Shown one piece after another: positions 1-8,755 of a stretch of DNA of 64,000 nucleotides. The translations under genes and the position numbers were made by a program. Where the stretch lies: contig JBBSQL010000010.1 in the NCBI GenBank assembly GCA_038257845.1, forward strand, positions 1-64,000, written 5' to 3'. The notes under the pieces are model-generated. The model did not search any database. It was given only the letters and a program-made list of their open reading frames with translations, and had not been told where the DNA came from. Origin of the DNA: JAFDXJ01 sp038257845. Its GTDB lineage: Bacteria > Bacteroidota > Bacteroidia > Chitinophagales > Chitinophagaceae. Position 1 is the first letter of the stretch, and each line of letters starts with the position of its first letter.

Positions 1-12
1 AGTTAATCTACA

Positions 13-594
13 TTAACCCTGGCGAAGTTTCTTCTTTAAACTACTTAAAAATTGAGGTGTAATGCCGAGATAGGAGGCAATATCTTTCTGGGTAAAACGC
101 TTTTCAGCATAGGGTTTTTTTTGTAAAAACAAATGGTATCTATTTGTGGCATCAGAAGACAATGCTGAATTGATTTGTTCCCTTTGTGTGATATATGCAT
201 TTTGAAAAAGTACCCGGAAAAAGCGTTCAAACTTTGGAATTTTCTGATACAATATTTCTAAATCTTTTTTACTTATTTGCAAAACTTTCGTGTCTTCCAG
301 GGCTGTGATATTTGATGTGGAAGCAGTTTGTGTTAAGAGACTGTATAAATCACTTGCCCACCATTCTTCAATGGCAAAATCAATGATATGTTCAAAGCCA
401 TTTTCATCCAGGAAATATATTTTTAGTAAACCTTTCACAACAAAACTTTCATATTTACACACATCTCCTTCGCGCAGTAAAAATTCTCCTTTTTTCAAAA
501 ATTTTGAAAATAGTTTTGTGATAAAAAAATCTTTCTCTTCAGGGCTTAAAGAAATGTGTTTTGATATGTTGGTTAGTAAAAGGTCGCAGTTCAT
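13..594 (-). CDS. Crp/Fnr-family transcriptional regulator
   Basis: This 193-residue cytoplasmic protein has the layout of a Crp/Fnr regulator. An N-terminal cyclic-nucleotide-binding-like beta roll (about residues 20-115, with FLKKGEFLLREGD and a hydrophobic core) is followed by a long dimer helix and a short C-terminal helix-turn-helix (about residues 165-190, FTQKDIASYLGITPQFLSSL). The DNA-binding part is typical of the many Bacteroidota Crp-like regulators that often bind no known nucleotide. No Fnr-type cysteine cluster is visible, so oxygen sensing through Fe-S is unlikely. It is the last minus-strand gene at the window edge and is separated by about 70 bp from the DinB-like gene. The target genes cannot be told from the sequence. 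Confidence 0.85.
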   Translation of the reverse strand: MNCDLLLTNISKHISLSPEEKDFFITKLFSKFLKKGEFLLREGDVCKYESFVVKGLLKIYFLDENGFEHIIDFAIEEWWASDLYSLLTQTASTSNITALEDTKVLQISKKDLEILYQKIPKFERFFRVLFQNAYITQREQINSALSSDATNRYHLFLQKKPYAEKRFTQKDIASYLGITPQFLSSLKKKLRQG

Positions 595-667
595 ATTTGG
601 CTTGTTGTATTAATTCACAGTGTACTTAAAAATTGCTGTTAGTTATTGTCCTAATTTTTTATGTAAG

Positions 668-1195
668 TCAAATAGGGATTAAATTTTTTCTAATCAATTC
701 CTTGTGGTGTTGCACATGATAAATTGTAAAATATAGCATCTCCCTGTTCGTCAACTTTCCTAAAAGGGGATGTGGTAAAATATATGTATCCAATTCTTCT
801 TCACTAAATCGGTTCACCTTTGAACATAGTTGATTCACCTCTTTGGATAATGCTACTTTTAATTTTATTTTTTCTTCAACACGAACAATTTTTGGAATAT
901 ACCTTCGGGAAGATTTTCCACCATTTTCCAATTTATTTAAATACTTCTGTACGAGATCTTCATAATTTTTGCCCAGCTTGTTTGAAACGCCCCAAATACT
1001 TTTCGCAAAAAATTTAGGAAGGGTCAATGCTTGCCTTACTGCTTTTACACTGATATAAATGTGTTCGAGTTGCTGGCCTGCTGTCCACTTATTATTACGA
1101 TCATTTAAAAAATCTTCATCCGGGAGTTGTACCACATATTCAATAAATGAATCATGACTTGCATGCAATTTATTTTTTATTTCACTTTTATTCAT
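668..1195 (-). CDS. DinB-like four-helix protein
   Basis: This 175-residue soluble protein resembles the DinB/YfiT-like putative metalloenzyme superfamily. Seen in the sequence: an N-terminal helix, a TAGQQLEHIY segment whose histidine is at the usual first metal-ligand position, and a C-terminal YHVQHHKELI segment supplying the other histidines. The substrate is unknown. In this superfamily the fold supports thiol transferases and stress-linked enzymes. The ATG at 1195 is used because the helix with the first conserved positions follows it at once. It sits between the Crp/Fnr regulator and an SRPBCC gene on the same strand with short gaps, so cotranscription is possible. Function beyond the fold is not assigned. 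Confidence 0.7.
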   Translation of the reverse strand: MNKSEIKNKLHASHDSFIEYVVQLPDEDFLNDRNNKWTAGQQLEHIYISVKAVRQALTLPKFFAKSIWGVSNKLGKNYEDLVQKYLNKLENGGKSSRRYIPKIVRVEEKIKLKVALSKEVNQLCSKVNRFSEEELDTYILPHPLLGKLTNREMLYFTIYHVQHHKELIRKNLIPI

Positions 1196-1236
1196 GATGC
1201 AATTGGATATGCTGTTTAATTAAAATAACTTTTATT

Positions 1237-1659
1237 TTAACTCGTTTCCGCAATTTCTTTCAGCATTTTCAATACCGGGTTTTCTTCTCCCTGTGGCTCT
1301 TCCTGCACTGCACCCGGCCGGTTATCTTCCTGGATGATTTCCAATTTTGTTTGATCATTTTCTGCTGTCAAAATGTATGACATTATAAAGTAATTTTCTG
1401 GTTTGTCTTCCAGGTCGGGCCGTGGAGCAAACAAACTATACTTTAATAATTCTGTTGGACGAACTTCTAAAATTTTTCCCCATTGCTCAAATACTTTCCC
1501 TTCCCATTCGGTTCGAAAGCGAATACCACTGCCCAGTTCCCAATTTGTAACCAGTTCACTACCGTATTGCCAAAGCTTTACAAGCTCCGGTTTTGTGAGC
1601 GTGTCCCATACTTTACTTTTTGTAGCATCAATACTGATTGTTGAAATATTTGTTGCCAT
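1237..1659 (-). CDS. SRPBCC/AHSA1-type protein
   Basis: This protein of about 140 residues has a START-like SRPBCC fold of the Activator of Hsp90 ATPase homologue 1 type. The N-terminal strand with VWDTLTKPELVKLWQYG, the central GSGIRFRTEWEGKVFEQWGKI sheet, and a C-terminal helix with NPVLKMLKEI match the family, which binds hydrophobic ligands. The ATG at 1659 (MATNIST) is preferred over an in-frame upstream start at 1689 because the fold begins there. Even so, the start overlaps the end of the upstream membrane-protein gene by 32 bp, which suggests translational coupling. The ligand is unknown. Confidence 0.75.
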   Translation of the reverse strand: MATNISTISIDATKSKVWDTLTKPELVKLWQYGSELVTNWELGSGIRFRTEWEGKVFEQWGKILEVRPTELLKYSLFAPRPDLEDKPENYFIMSYILTAENDQTKLEIIQEDNRPGAVQEEPQGEENPVLKMLKEIAETS

Positions 1660-2254
1660 AATCTTTATTTTTTTCAGTCCAAATTGCAAGAAGATTTATT
1701 TCAGCAATTTTATTTTTAATGTCTTTTATTTCCGGGTCAAAGTTAAATCCAAAAAGTCCTTTATAGAATGAAACAATGACAGTATCTGTCGCATTGATAT
1801 TTTTATAACCGGTTGTTTGTAAAAGTTGGTCAGCCTGGATACTTCTTTCTGAATGGAAATCCCAAAGAAGTAAATTATTATTATTTCTATCTACGTCTAT
1901 CGCAATATATGTTTTGTCTATTGTTTTATTATTGGAAAGTGTATTTAAACATAATGTTGCTGATAGAAATATTGTTTGAAATATAAAAAATAATGAAATG
2001 CTGAAAATACTTAATCCCAAAATGAAATACAAAACATCCATGGCTTTTGTTATTTTCCGAAGCCCAAACACAAGCAGCAAAATAACAATAATACCCAACA
2101 CCCAAAATGCGATGGAATTAGAATTGCTTTCAATTAAATGAATATCAGGTTGCAAATAGCGCCGTTCCTCATTTGGAATAAAAAACAATAAAAGTCCTAT
2201 AAAAATCAGGAAACTTAAAATATTATATTTATATTTTTTTAGCTGTTCAATCAT
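1628..2254 (-). CDS. Hypothetical integral membrane protein
   Basis: I do not recognise this 208-residue protein. Three hydrophobic segments are visible: about residues 12-28 (ILSFLIFIGLLLFFIP), 47-66 (IAFWVLGIIVILLLVFGL) and 72-102 (a long one that may cross twice). A soluble C-terminal half of about 100 residues follows, with YIAIDVDRNNNNLLLWD and a closing amphipathic stretch. This suggests an inner-membrane protein with a soluble tail. Its 3' end overlaps the start of the SRPBCC gene, so the two are probably translated from one message. Confidence 0.55.
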   Translation of the reverse strand: MIEQLKKYKYNILSFLIFIGLLLFFIPNEERRYLQPDIHLIESNSNSIAFWVLGIIVILLLVFGLRKITKAMDVLYFILGLSIFSISLFFIFQTIFLSATLCLNTLSNNKTIDKTYIAIDVDRNNNNLLLWDFHSERSIQADQLLQTTGYKNINATDTVIVSFYKGLFGFNFDPEIKDIKNKIAEINLLAIWTEKNKDYGNKYFNNQY

Positions 2255-2357
2255 GTGTTATTTAATCTGGACAGTTGAGTAGTAGTGGTTTCAAGAGGTT
2301 TTTTATAAATTAAGGAAAAATATATAGCCCCAATACACTTTTTATTTTTTACATTTT

Positions 2358-2813
2358 TTAATTAAAAGTAAATACACCATTTATTATTTTAAAGCTATAC
2401 AATTTGGATGTATCCACTTCTTTTTTATTGAGTTTACCTGCTTTCCAGGTACCTAAAGAATTAAAGACCACTTCAATTTGTTGATCTAATTCCGGGCTCT
2501 TCGTTTTATTATCCATTTTACATTGCACCACTGCACCTTTACAATTAATGATTATTCCCATCATGCCTTTATCAGTATATGTTGGGTTTTCTTTTACAAA
2601 GGAAACTTCTGTATTTAATCTTTTTAAAATTGAATCTTCCTTAACCGGGCAAACAGCTTCTACCTGCCCTTTGAAAGAAGGTAAGAGTGCATATACATTA
2701 TTCTTATCACAAAGGCCTGGGATGTCTTCTTTCACTTCCATTCGTGCAACAAATTGAGAAAATCCATTCAACCAAAAAGTTGTAATTAATAAAATTAAAA
2801 TTGTTCTTTTCAT
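2358..2813 (-). CDS. Secreted protein with TonB C-terminal-like domain
   Basis: This protein of about 151 residues has a clear signal peptide (MKRTILILLITTFWLNGFSQ). The ATG at 2813 is chosen over an upstream in-frame TTG because it puts the basic residues directly before the hydrophobic core. The mature part ends in a region resembling the TonB C-terminal fold: GMMGIIINCKGAVVQC, then a helix with LDQQIEVVFNSLGTWKAGK, then a final strand. In Bacteroidota this fold often occurs without the TonB membrane anchor in small periplasmic proteins of unknown role. The assignment rests on pattern similarity only. Confidence 0.5.
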   Translation of the reverse strand: MKRTILILLITTFWLNGFSQFVARMEVKEDIPGLCDKNNVYALLPSFKGQVEAVCPVKEDSILKRLNTEVSFVKENPTYTDKGMMGIIINCKGAVVQCKMDNKTKSPELDQQIEVVFNSLGTWKAGKLNKKEVDTSKLYSFKIINGVFTFN

Positions 2814-2846
2814 AATAATATTTTTCAAGTTTTGATGAATTCAAAA

Positions 2847-3548
2847 TTATACTCTTACGCCAAAAATATAACCGACGAATGCAGATAAACCCATAGCAAT
2901 TGTACCCCAAATCGTAATTCGTAAAATGGCTTTCGGAATACTTGACCCTCCTGTTTTTGCTGCTATGCCTCCTAAGATAATTAGAAAAATAATTGTTGCG
3001 CCATACAACCAATATTCCATACTTTTTACAGGTGCAAAAAGCACCACCAACAGCGGCATAAAACCGCCCACTGTAAATGAAGCGCCTGAAGCTAATGCAG
3101 CTTGCAATGGATTTGCCTGGTTGATTTCATTAATACCTAATTCATCTCTCATGTGTGTTCCCAATGCATCTTTCTCTGTCATTTCAATAGCTGCCTGCAT
3201 GGCTGTTTCTTTTTTTAATCCTCTCCGCTCATAGATTTGAGCCAATATATTTAACTCTTCTTCCGGCATTTCTTTAAGCTCCTGTGCTTCTCTTTCTATG
3301 TCTGCTTTTTCAATGTCTGTTTGAGAACTTACAGAAACATATTCACCCGCAGCCATGGATAAAGCACCGGCCACAAGTCCTGCGACTGTTGCTAAGATGA
3401 TTGGCTGCATTGTAGTGCTTGCAGCAGCGACACCAATGGCCAAACTTGAAATAGAAATGATGCCATCATTTGCACCTAAAACTGCAGCTCTTAACCAATT
3501 GCTTCTGTGTATATAATGACTGTCTAAATAATTGTCAATGGTGAGCAT
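2847..3548 (-). CDS. VIT1/CCC1-family Fe/Mn transporter
   Basis: This 233-residue membrane protein belongs to the VIT family (vacuolar iron transporter-like; divalent iron or manganese export in bacteria). The family hallmark is seen in the first helix (WLRAAVLGANDGIISISSL) and second helix (AGLVAGALSMAAGEYVSVSSQTD). A charged cytosolic metal-binding helix pair (about residues 75-135, rich in E and D) follows, and three further membrane segments close the protein. The length is normal. It probably acts in the inner membrane to detoxify metals. There is no obvious metal-responsive regulator beside it. Confidence 0.9.
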   Translation of the reverse strand: MLTIDNYLDSHYIHRSNWLRAAVLGANDGIISISSLAIGVAAASTTMQPIILATVAGLVAGALSMAAGEYVSVSSQTDIEKADIEREAQELKEMPEEELNILAQIYERRGLKKETAMQAAIEMTEKDALGTHMRDELGINEINQANPLQAALASGASFTVGGFMPLLVVLFAPVKSMEYWLYGATIIFLIILGGIAAKTGGSSIPKAILRITIWGTIAMGLSAFVGYIFGVRV

Positions 3549-3696
3549 TTTTTTTATTAATTTTTAAAATTATTCTAAATGATATTCCTTATTCAAAATT
3601 TATAGTATTGATTTTAAAAATGAAATTTGCTGACCTTTAATGACCATAAGAATATATTAATAAGTCAAACTATCATTTACAATGTTTCCATAAGCA

Positions 3697-4167
3697 CTAA
3701 TCCTTCGGCTCCCACAATTCAATTTTGTTTCCTTCAATGTCCATGATATGCACAAACTTTCCGTAATCATAACTTTCAATATTATCAACAATTGTTACAC
3801 CTTCTTTTTTTAGTTCTTCTACAAGCGCTTCAAGATTTTCAACACGATAATTGATCATAAAATCTTTTGTGGAAGGTTCGAAATATTTTGTTGTTTCGGG
3901 AAAAGGGTTCCATGTTGTAGAACCTTTTTTCGTAGTGTCATCAGCTTCTCTCCACTCAAAAGTTGTCCCATATTCGCTGGTGTTGAAACCAAGATGCGTT
4001 TTATACCATTCATTCATTTTTTTTGGGTCTTTACATTTAAAAAAGACGCCACCAATACCTGTAACTTTTTTCATTTGATGATTGTTTTTTGTTGTTATTG
4101 TTTTGAATGAATAACCAAGAAAAAATGTTGCTGCAAATGCCCCGGTGATTAATATTTTTTTTTTCAT
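3697..4167 (-). CDS. VOC-family (glyoxalase-like) protein with N-terminal anchor
   Basis: The core (about residues 32-156) is a single vicinal-oxygen-chelate unit: GIGGVFFKCKDPKKMNEWYK at the first strand-helix, a middle region with FMINYRVENLEALVEEL, and a closing VHIMDIEGNKIELWEP with the usual C-terminal glutamate. Ahead of it lies a signal-like segment (KKKILITGAFAATFFLGYSF), so with the ATG at 4167 the protein would be exported or membrane-anchored. A second ATG (MKKVTGIGG) would give a plain cytosolic VOC protein. I keep the long form because the extension is a well-formed signal sequence. The substrate is unknown. Confidence 0.75.
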   Translation of the reverse strand: MKKKILITGAFAATFFLGYSFKTITTKNNHQMKKVTGIGGVFFKCKDPKKMNEWYKTHLGFNTSEYGTTFEWREADDTTKKGSTTWNPFPETTKYFEPSTKDFMINYRVENLEALVEELKKEGVTIVDNIESYDYGKFVHIMDIEGNKIELWEPKD

Positions 4168-4536
4168 TGTTGTCTAATTTGAATGTAGAAGAATGATGTT
4201 ACCTGGGTAAGCCCAATAAAATTACCAAAGATTTGCCATTGTTATCCATTCGGAAAATAAATTCTTATCAAGTCCGGCAACCTGAAAAAGGTTGACTAAT
4301 GAATAATAAAAATCCTTTTTTAGTTGTCTAAGATAATGTATCCAGAAATAGGTTGATAAAAAAGTTGATTGTGGATTGGCAAACTATATAAACTAAAAAG
4401 TCTCAAGTCTCTTATGCGTTTAGTTTGTACGCTAATATGTCGCTATGCTGTAACCATGAACATTAGAATACATTGACCATGATTCTTAGAATGTTATAAT
4501 ATTTGTAAACAATCAAAAGCAAGTCTGCAGGCTGTT
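4168..4536. other. Intergenic region, 369 bp
   Basis: This lies between the LytTR regulator and the VOC gene, both on the minus strand. No open reading frame of convincing composition, palindrome or repeat is seen. It should carry the promoter of the VOC gene, but no promoter is asserted. Confidence 0.5.
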
Positions 4537-5331
4537 TCAGCGGATATTGAACACCTGCATAAATTCTCCTTTTTTTCTCCGCGCCACATCAACGATGGAA
4601 TTATCACTCATGATCACGTAACCGCCATCTCCTTTTACATATTTTTTTATGTGTGCAAGGTTTACAAGATGCGAGTTGTGCACGCGGAAAAATGCTGCAG
4701 GGTCAAGCATGGTTTCCATATCGCCAAGCGTTTTGGTGATGAGTATTTTTTCTTTACCTGCCTGGTAAATGAATACATAATTTCCTTCTGCTTCGCAGCG
4801 GATAATATCCTGTGTTTTTATAAAGAGCAACCCGTCACCCGTGGGTATAGCCACAGATCCTGAAGCGTTCGTATTGCTCCTGATGTTTTCATACAGTGAT
4901 TTGTATTGCCAGTTGGTGTGCCTGTTATTTTTTTTCTCTTCGGCTTTTTTCACGGCGCCCATCAGCTCATCCAACTGTATGGGTTTTAATAAATAATCAA
5001 GTGCACTAAATTTAATGGCCTTTATGGCATAGTGGTCATGTGCAGTAATAAACACAATCTCAAAATCTATTTCTGCAAAATGAGATAAGAGATCGAAGCC
5101 ACTCATGCCGGGCATTTGAACATCTAAGAAAACCAGGTCCGGCTTGTGTGTCAGAATGGATTCAATTCCCTTTTGAGGTGTTTCGGCAATGGCCATTATT
5201 TTTACAGAAGGACAATATTCGGTAAGTGCTGTTTGTAGCGCCTTACGGCTCGGTGCTTCATCATCAATAATAATTACTTTCAAAATATTTTGCGGCTCCG
5301 CATTTTCATTACCGCAATCTACTGAATCCAT
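4537..5331 (-). CDS. LytTR-family response regulator
   Basis: This 264-residue two-component response regulator has a receiver domain (about residues 18-135) with the acidic pair IIDDE, the phospho-acceptor aspartate in DLVFLDVQMPGMSG and the lysine in YLLKPIQ. A C-terminal LytTR DNA-binding domain follows (about residues 160-262: GLLFIKTQDIIRCEAEGNYV, FFRVHNSHLVNLAHIKKY). Such regulators are normally phosphorylated by LytS-type kinases, and the kinase at 8756-11905 on the same strand is the likely partner. Unusually, three exported-protein genes lie between kinase and regulator. The start is the ATG at 5331, and about a dozen residues precede the receiver. Confidence 0.9.
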   Translation of the reverse strand: MDSVDCGNENAEPQNILKVIIIDDEAPSRKALQTALTEYCPSVKIMAIAETPQKGIESILTHKPDLVFLDVQMPGMSGFDLLSHFAEIDFEIVFITAHDHYAIKAIKFSALDYLLKPIQLDELMGAVKKAEEKKNNRHTNWQYKSLYENIRSNTNASGSVAIPTGDGLLFIKTQDIIRCEAEGNYVFIYQAGKEKILITKTLGDMETMLDPAAFFRVHNSHLVNLAHIKKYVKGDGGYVIMSDNSIVDVARRKKGEFMQVFNIR

Positions 5332-5407
5332 TTTGAATTTATTTTGAAAAGAAAAATATATTGTTTCAAAAGTTATTGAAATTTTCTCCAGTCAAATTGA
5401 TAGAATA

Positions 5408-5962
5408 TTATTCCTTTATTAAGATGTGTGACCATTTCTGTTTACTTCCTGTAATTGCATCACAAAGGAATAGTGAAAGCATACATTCACCTACTACAAT
5501 AATATTTCCATTGGGTGCAACTTTCACATCTAAAAATTTAGTATTGCCAGGGTATGAACCACTATAATTTTTTGACCACAATAAATTTCCATTCATATCC
5601 ATTTTAATCAGCAGCCCAATAAGGTAAGAGCCATTATCCGAATTGCCCACTCCATAAATTGAAGGGATACTCGCATCACATGAAAATTCTGCAAGATGAT
5701 CATTTAATGGTGAGGCATAACCTCCTGTCCACAACAGGTTTCCATCAAGATCGTAGTTTTTAATTTCAATATCATTTAAAGTGCCGGTATTAAATACATT
5801 GCCGCCAACCATTATATTATTGCCTTCCACTTCAAGGGCGACAGCGGAATCATTACTATGTGCTGTGCCGTCTGTGAAGCGCTGCCAGTTAAGGTAAGCT
5901 TGTGCATGAATGGATGATGCAATTACACAAAGTGTAAACAAAGAAAGTAATAACTTTTTCAT
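5408..5962 (-). CDS. Secreted short beta-propeller-like protein, possibly truncated
   Basis: The ATG at 5962 (MKKLLLSLFTLCVIASSIHAQ) gives a 184-residue protein with a good signal peptide. The longer upstream reading lacks one at its start. The mature part has repeated blades of the delta-60/SBBP kind found in Bacteroidota exoproteins: IEIKNYDLDGNLLWTGGY and LLIKMDMNGNLLWSKNY each close a blade. Relatives usually have six or seven blades and a T9SS sorting domain. This one stops after about three blades with no sorting domain, so it may be a remnant or may work in a complex. It lies between the lipoprotein gene and the LytTR regulator gene. Confidence 0.5.
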   Translation of the reverse strand: MKKLLLSLFTLCVIASSIHAQAYLNWQRFTDGTAHSNDSAVALEVEGNNIMVGGNVFNTGTLNDIEIKNYDLDGNLLWTGGYASPLNDHLAEFSCDASIPSIYGVGNSDNGSYLIGLLIKMDMNGNLLWSKNYSGSYPGNTKFLDVKVAPNGNIIVVGECMLSLFLCDAITGSKQKWSHILIKE

Positions 5963-6011
5963 ATAAATTAATTTTGAATGCAATAGTTTTATTTCAAAAT
6001 TTTTTAAAATA

Positions 6012-6527
6012 TTATTTGGCTGTAGCAGGTGGCAGGCTAGTATTCCAAATGTCTGAATATACTTTCCATTCGTCATTCACTTTTCTCCAAACGCATATAT
6101 ATTTTCCCTTGTCAATGGTATTGCCCTTGCCATCGCCCATAAACAAATTGCCTTCTTCTATTATATTATCCCCATTTCCGTAAAGCGCTGTTGTTTCATC
6201 TTTAAATTCTTTTATACCATATTTTAAATATTGGGATACCACTGCTGCTATTGCATCTCTGCCAATAACTTCGTCAGTGTTTGGTGGAAACAGTTTAGCA
6301 TCTGTTGTATAATGGTTAACCATAACTGCACTATCGCCGCTTACAAAAGCTTTTGCGAATTCATTATTTTTTTCATCAACAATCTTTCGCATGGCCGGCA
6401 AATCAAACGTTGCCATACTGTCTTCATTGTTTTTATTTGCGGCGTCAGAATTGTTATTACTACAGCCTGTAATTAAAAATGCAGAAGATGCAAGAGTGAA
6501 CAGGGTAAAGAACATTTTTTTTATCAT
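6012..6527 (-). CDS. SnoaL/DUF4440-like lipoprotein
   Basis: This 171-residue protein has a lipoprotein signal with a lipobox (AFLITGCSN), so it should be anchored to a membrane. The body (about residues 45-168) looks like an NTF2-fold DUF4440/SnoaL domain: an opening helix (IVDEKNNEFAKAFVSGD), then VNHYTTDAKLFPPN, a central VIGRDAIAAVVSQYLKYG and final beta strands ending in NDEWKVYSDIWN. Members of this fold range from enzymes to binding proteins, and no reaction can be assigned. It is followed by the short propeller gene and preceded by the large surface-protein gene with about 30 bp between them. Confidence 0.7.
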   Translation of the reverse strand: MIKKMFFTLFTLASSAFLITGCSNNNSDAANKNNEDSMATFDLPAMRKIVDEKNNEFAKAFVSGDSAVMVNHYTTDAKLFPPNTDEVIGRDAIAAVVSQYLKYGIKEFKDETTALYGNGDNIIEEGNLFMGDGKGNTIDKGKYICVWRKVNDEWKVYSDIWNTSLPPATAK

Positions 6528-6561
6528 GACTTGTGGTTTTATTTTTTTTTAATTTTTTTTA

Positions 6562-8580
6562 TTATTTTGTGAGCACCATCTTTTTTGTATCTATTAATTT
6601 TCCATCAACAATTAATGAATAATTGTACGTGCCGGAACTAAGATCACCTGCATTCATATTCAATATTCCTTTGCCTGCAGTGGAAATATTTATTTGTTTT
6701 AATGTTTTACCTGAATAATCTGTAATTACAATTTGTGCGGAATTAAATTTTGATGGCAGGTTGTAATGAATAGAAGTTGACTGGTTAAATGGATTTGGAA
6801 TGTTTTGTTCGAGAGAAGCTGATGAGATGTTTATAGTTTGTTGTTTGTTGTTTGTGGTTGTTGATTGTTGTACATTTAACATCGCTTCAAGTCTTACCAG
6901 CCGTGTTTCAAGCTCATTAATTTTTGCATCTTTATCATCATTAATTTTCGAAAGTTCCTGCACAGCTTTTACAAGTGGCACTACAAATTCTGCGTAACGC
7001 AAACCATATAAATCTGTATTATTTTTTGCAGCATCTACTCCGTCAAAATCATACCCTATTTTTTTTGCAGTAGCTTCTACATCCTGCGCAATAAATCCTG
7101 TGCAAACAACCATTTGCTGTGCTTTGCGTGCAGTTATTGCTTCCTGGGAAAGCTGTATAGGTTTGCCGTTCTTGTCTTTTATAACTGGTCGTTGTACTAT
7201 TTTATCTGCTTCATCCAGATCAAGATTATAGGTAATTGGTTTTAGTAAATTAATGAAAGCAAGTCCAGGCACATTTTCTTTAATATTTTTCTTTACACGA
7301 CCATCAGAAAGATTGGTCCAGCCCCGATATCCACCAATACTCAAAACAGATGCATCGCCTATGCGAACCTGGTTGCTTGCTGTGATGTAGGAACTATAAC
7401 CAAAAGCACTGCTATTGCTCCAATCACTACTGAAATCGGCTCCATATCCTACGGCAGTATTGTTATTGCCGCTGATATTGTTAGCCAAGGCAGTAGCTCC
7501 AAAACCTGTATTTCCATTTCCATTATTATAAAATAAAGCACCATAACCTGAACCAGTATTATCATGTCCTGTCTCATTTGCATATAAGGCAGTTATACCG
7601 GTGGCGGTATTCAGAAATCCGTTAGAGTTGCTGTATAAAGCTTTGAAACCAACAGCTACATTACCATAATTAGCAGATGGGTCAACGCTTTGATTATATA
7701 AAGCAGAATCTCCTATGGCAACAAGATGGTTACCAATAGTATTATTAAATAAAGCGTTGCTTCCTATTGCAACGTTGCCATAGCCCGTCGTATTATAAAA
7801 TAAGGTATTTGCTCCGGCGGCCGTGTTGTCGCTGCCATGTGTATTAAACCGAAGGGCAGATATACCATTTGCCGTATTGCCGATACCATCTGAATTCGTG
7901 TATAATGAATAGCCGCCGGTAGCCGTATTATAATAACCCGTTGTATTTGTAACAAGCGACCAAAAACCGGTAGCCGTATTATCGTGCCCGGTATTATTTG
8001 CATATAATGCCTGTACACCATTTCCAGTATTATAAGATCCTGAAGTGTTTGTGTTTAATGACTGAAAACCATTTGCTGTATTGGAAACACCGGTAGTATT
8101 TGTATTTAAAGTTTGATAGCCAAATCCGGTATTCGTTGTTAATGAAGTACCTATATATCCAGCCTTTTGATTATTCACTTTGAATGTGAGCGGTTGATAA
8201 TCTGTTGTGCCAATGAAATTCACAGCAGGGTCTGTGGCGGCATTGCCTGTTAATGACCAACCTTTTGCTTTTGGCGTTACTGCTGTCCAGGCACTGCCAT
8301 TATAATAATAAAACCCGGGCGTGTTGGTTGTTTGATAGATTAATAATCCGGTAGCAGGTGTTGCTATTGCATCACGATTATTTTTCGTCATACGTGGCAC
8401 CAGCATACCTTTTGATGTAGAAACCATTTCCAGAATGGAAGATGCATTTGGTGTAATGGTGCCAATACCTGCACTGCCTGTTGAGGGAAATGTATTTGTT
8501 TGGGCGTGAACATAAGTATTTAAAAATAACAGAGCAATGCAAAATGCAAAGTTTTGTTTTAGCAGGTAATTTTTTTTCAT
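6562..8580 (-). CDS. Surface protein: 17-residue repeats, S74 chaperone domain, T9SS tail
   Basis: This 672-residue exported protein has a signal peptide (to about residue 26). A stretch from about residue 150 to 400 is built of 17-residue repeats of the form NTTGYYNTATGGYSLYT, reminiscent of trimeric beta-helical head or tail-fibre structures. A Peptidase_S74 intramolecular chaperone domain follows (about residues 423-560); its start NLSDGRVKKNI keeps the Ser-Asp where autocleavage occurs in phage tail spikes. Then come a short coiled-coil (ELETRLVRLEAML) and a T9SS type A sorting domain (about residues 595-672). Known for the domain: S74 helps trimer folding of fibres. Inferred: a trimeric cell-surface fibre exported by T9SS. 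It follows the sensor-kinase gene on the same strand. Confidence 0.8.
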   Translation of the reverse strand: MKKNYLLKQNFAFCIALLFLNTYVHAQTNTFPSTGSAGIGTITPNASSILEMVSTSKGMLVPRMTKNNRDAIATPATGLLIYQTTNTPGFYYYNGSAWTAVTPKAKGWSLTGNAATDPAVNFIGTTDYQPLTFKVNNQKAGYIGTSLTTNTGFGYQTLNTNTTGVSNTANGFQSLNTNTSGSYNTGNGVQALYANNTGHDNTATGFWSLVTNTTGYYNTATGGYSLYTNSDGIGNTANGISALRFNTHGSDNTAAGANTLFYNTTGYGNVAIGSNALFNNTIGNHLVAIGDSALYNQSVDPSANYGNVAVGFKALYSNSNGFLNTATGITALYANETGHDNTGSGYGALFYNNGNGNTGFGATALANNISGNNNTAVGYGADFSSDWSNSSAFGYSSYITASNQVRIGDASVLSIGGYRGWTNLSDGRVKKNIKENVPGLAFINLLKPITYNLDLDEADKIVQRPVIKDKNGKPIQLSQEAITARKAQQMVVCTGFIAQDVEATAKKIGYDFDGVDAAKNNTDLYGLRYAEFVVPLVKAVQELSKINDDKDAKINELETRLVRLEAMLNVQQSTTTNNKQQTINISSASLEQNIPNPFNQSTSIHYNLPSKFNSAQIVITDYSGKTLKQINISTAGKGILNMNAGDLSSGTYNYSLIVDGKLIDTKKMVLTK

Positions 8581-8755
8581 GATGATTAGTTTTACAATTA
8601 ATAGAATTATTCAAAGCAACAGGCAATTTACCGAAGCAAAAAATTCTGCGTAAAGCTCAGCTCACCATGAACAAAAAAAAAGTAAGACTGTATTATTGGC
8701 GGATTTTTCGGTGCACCTGGCGGAAAAAATTGTATAGCTGGCGCAATTAAATGAA

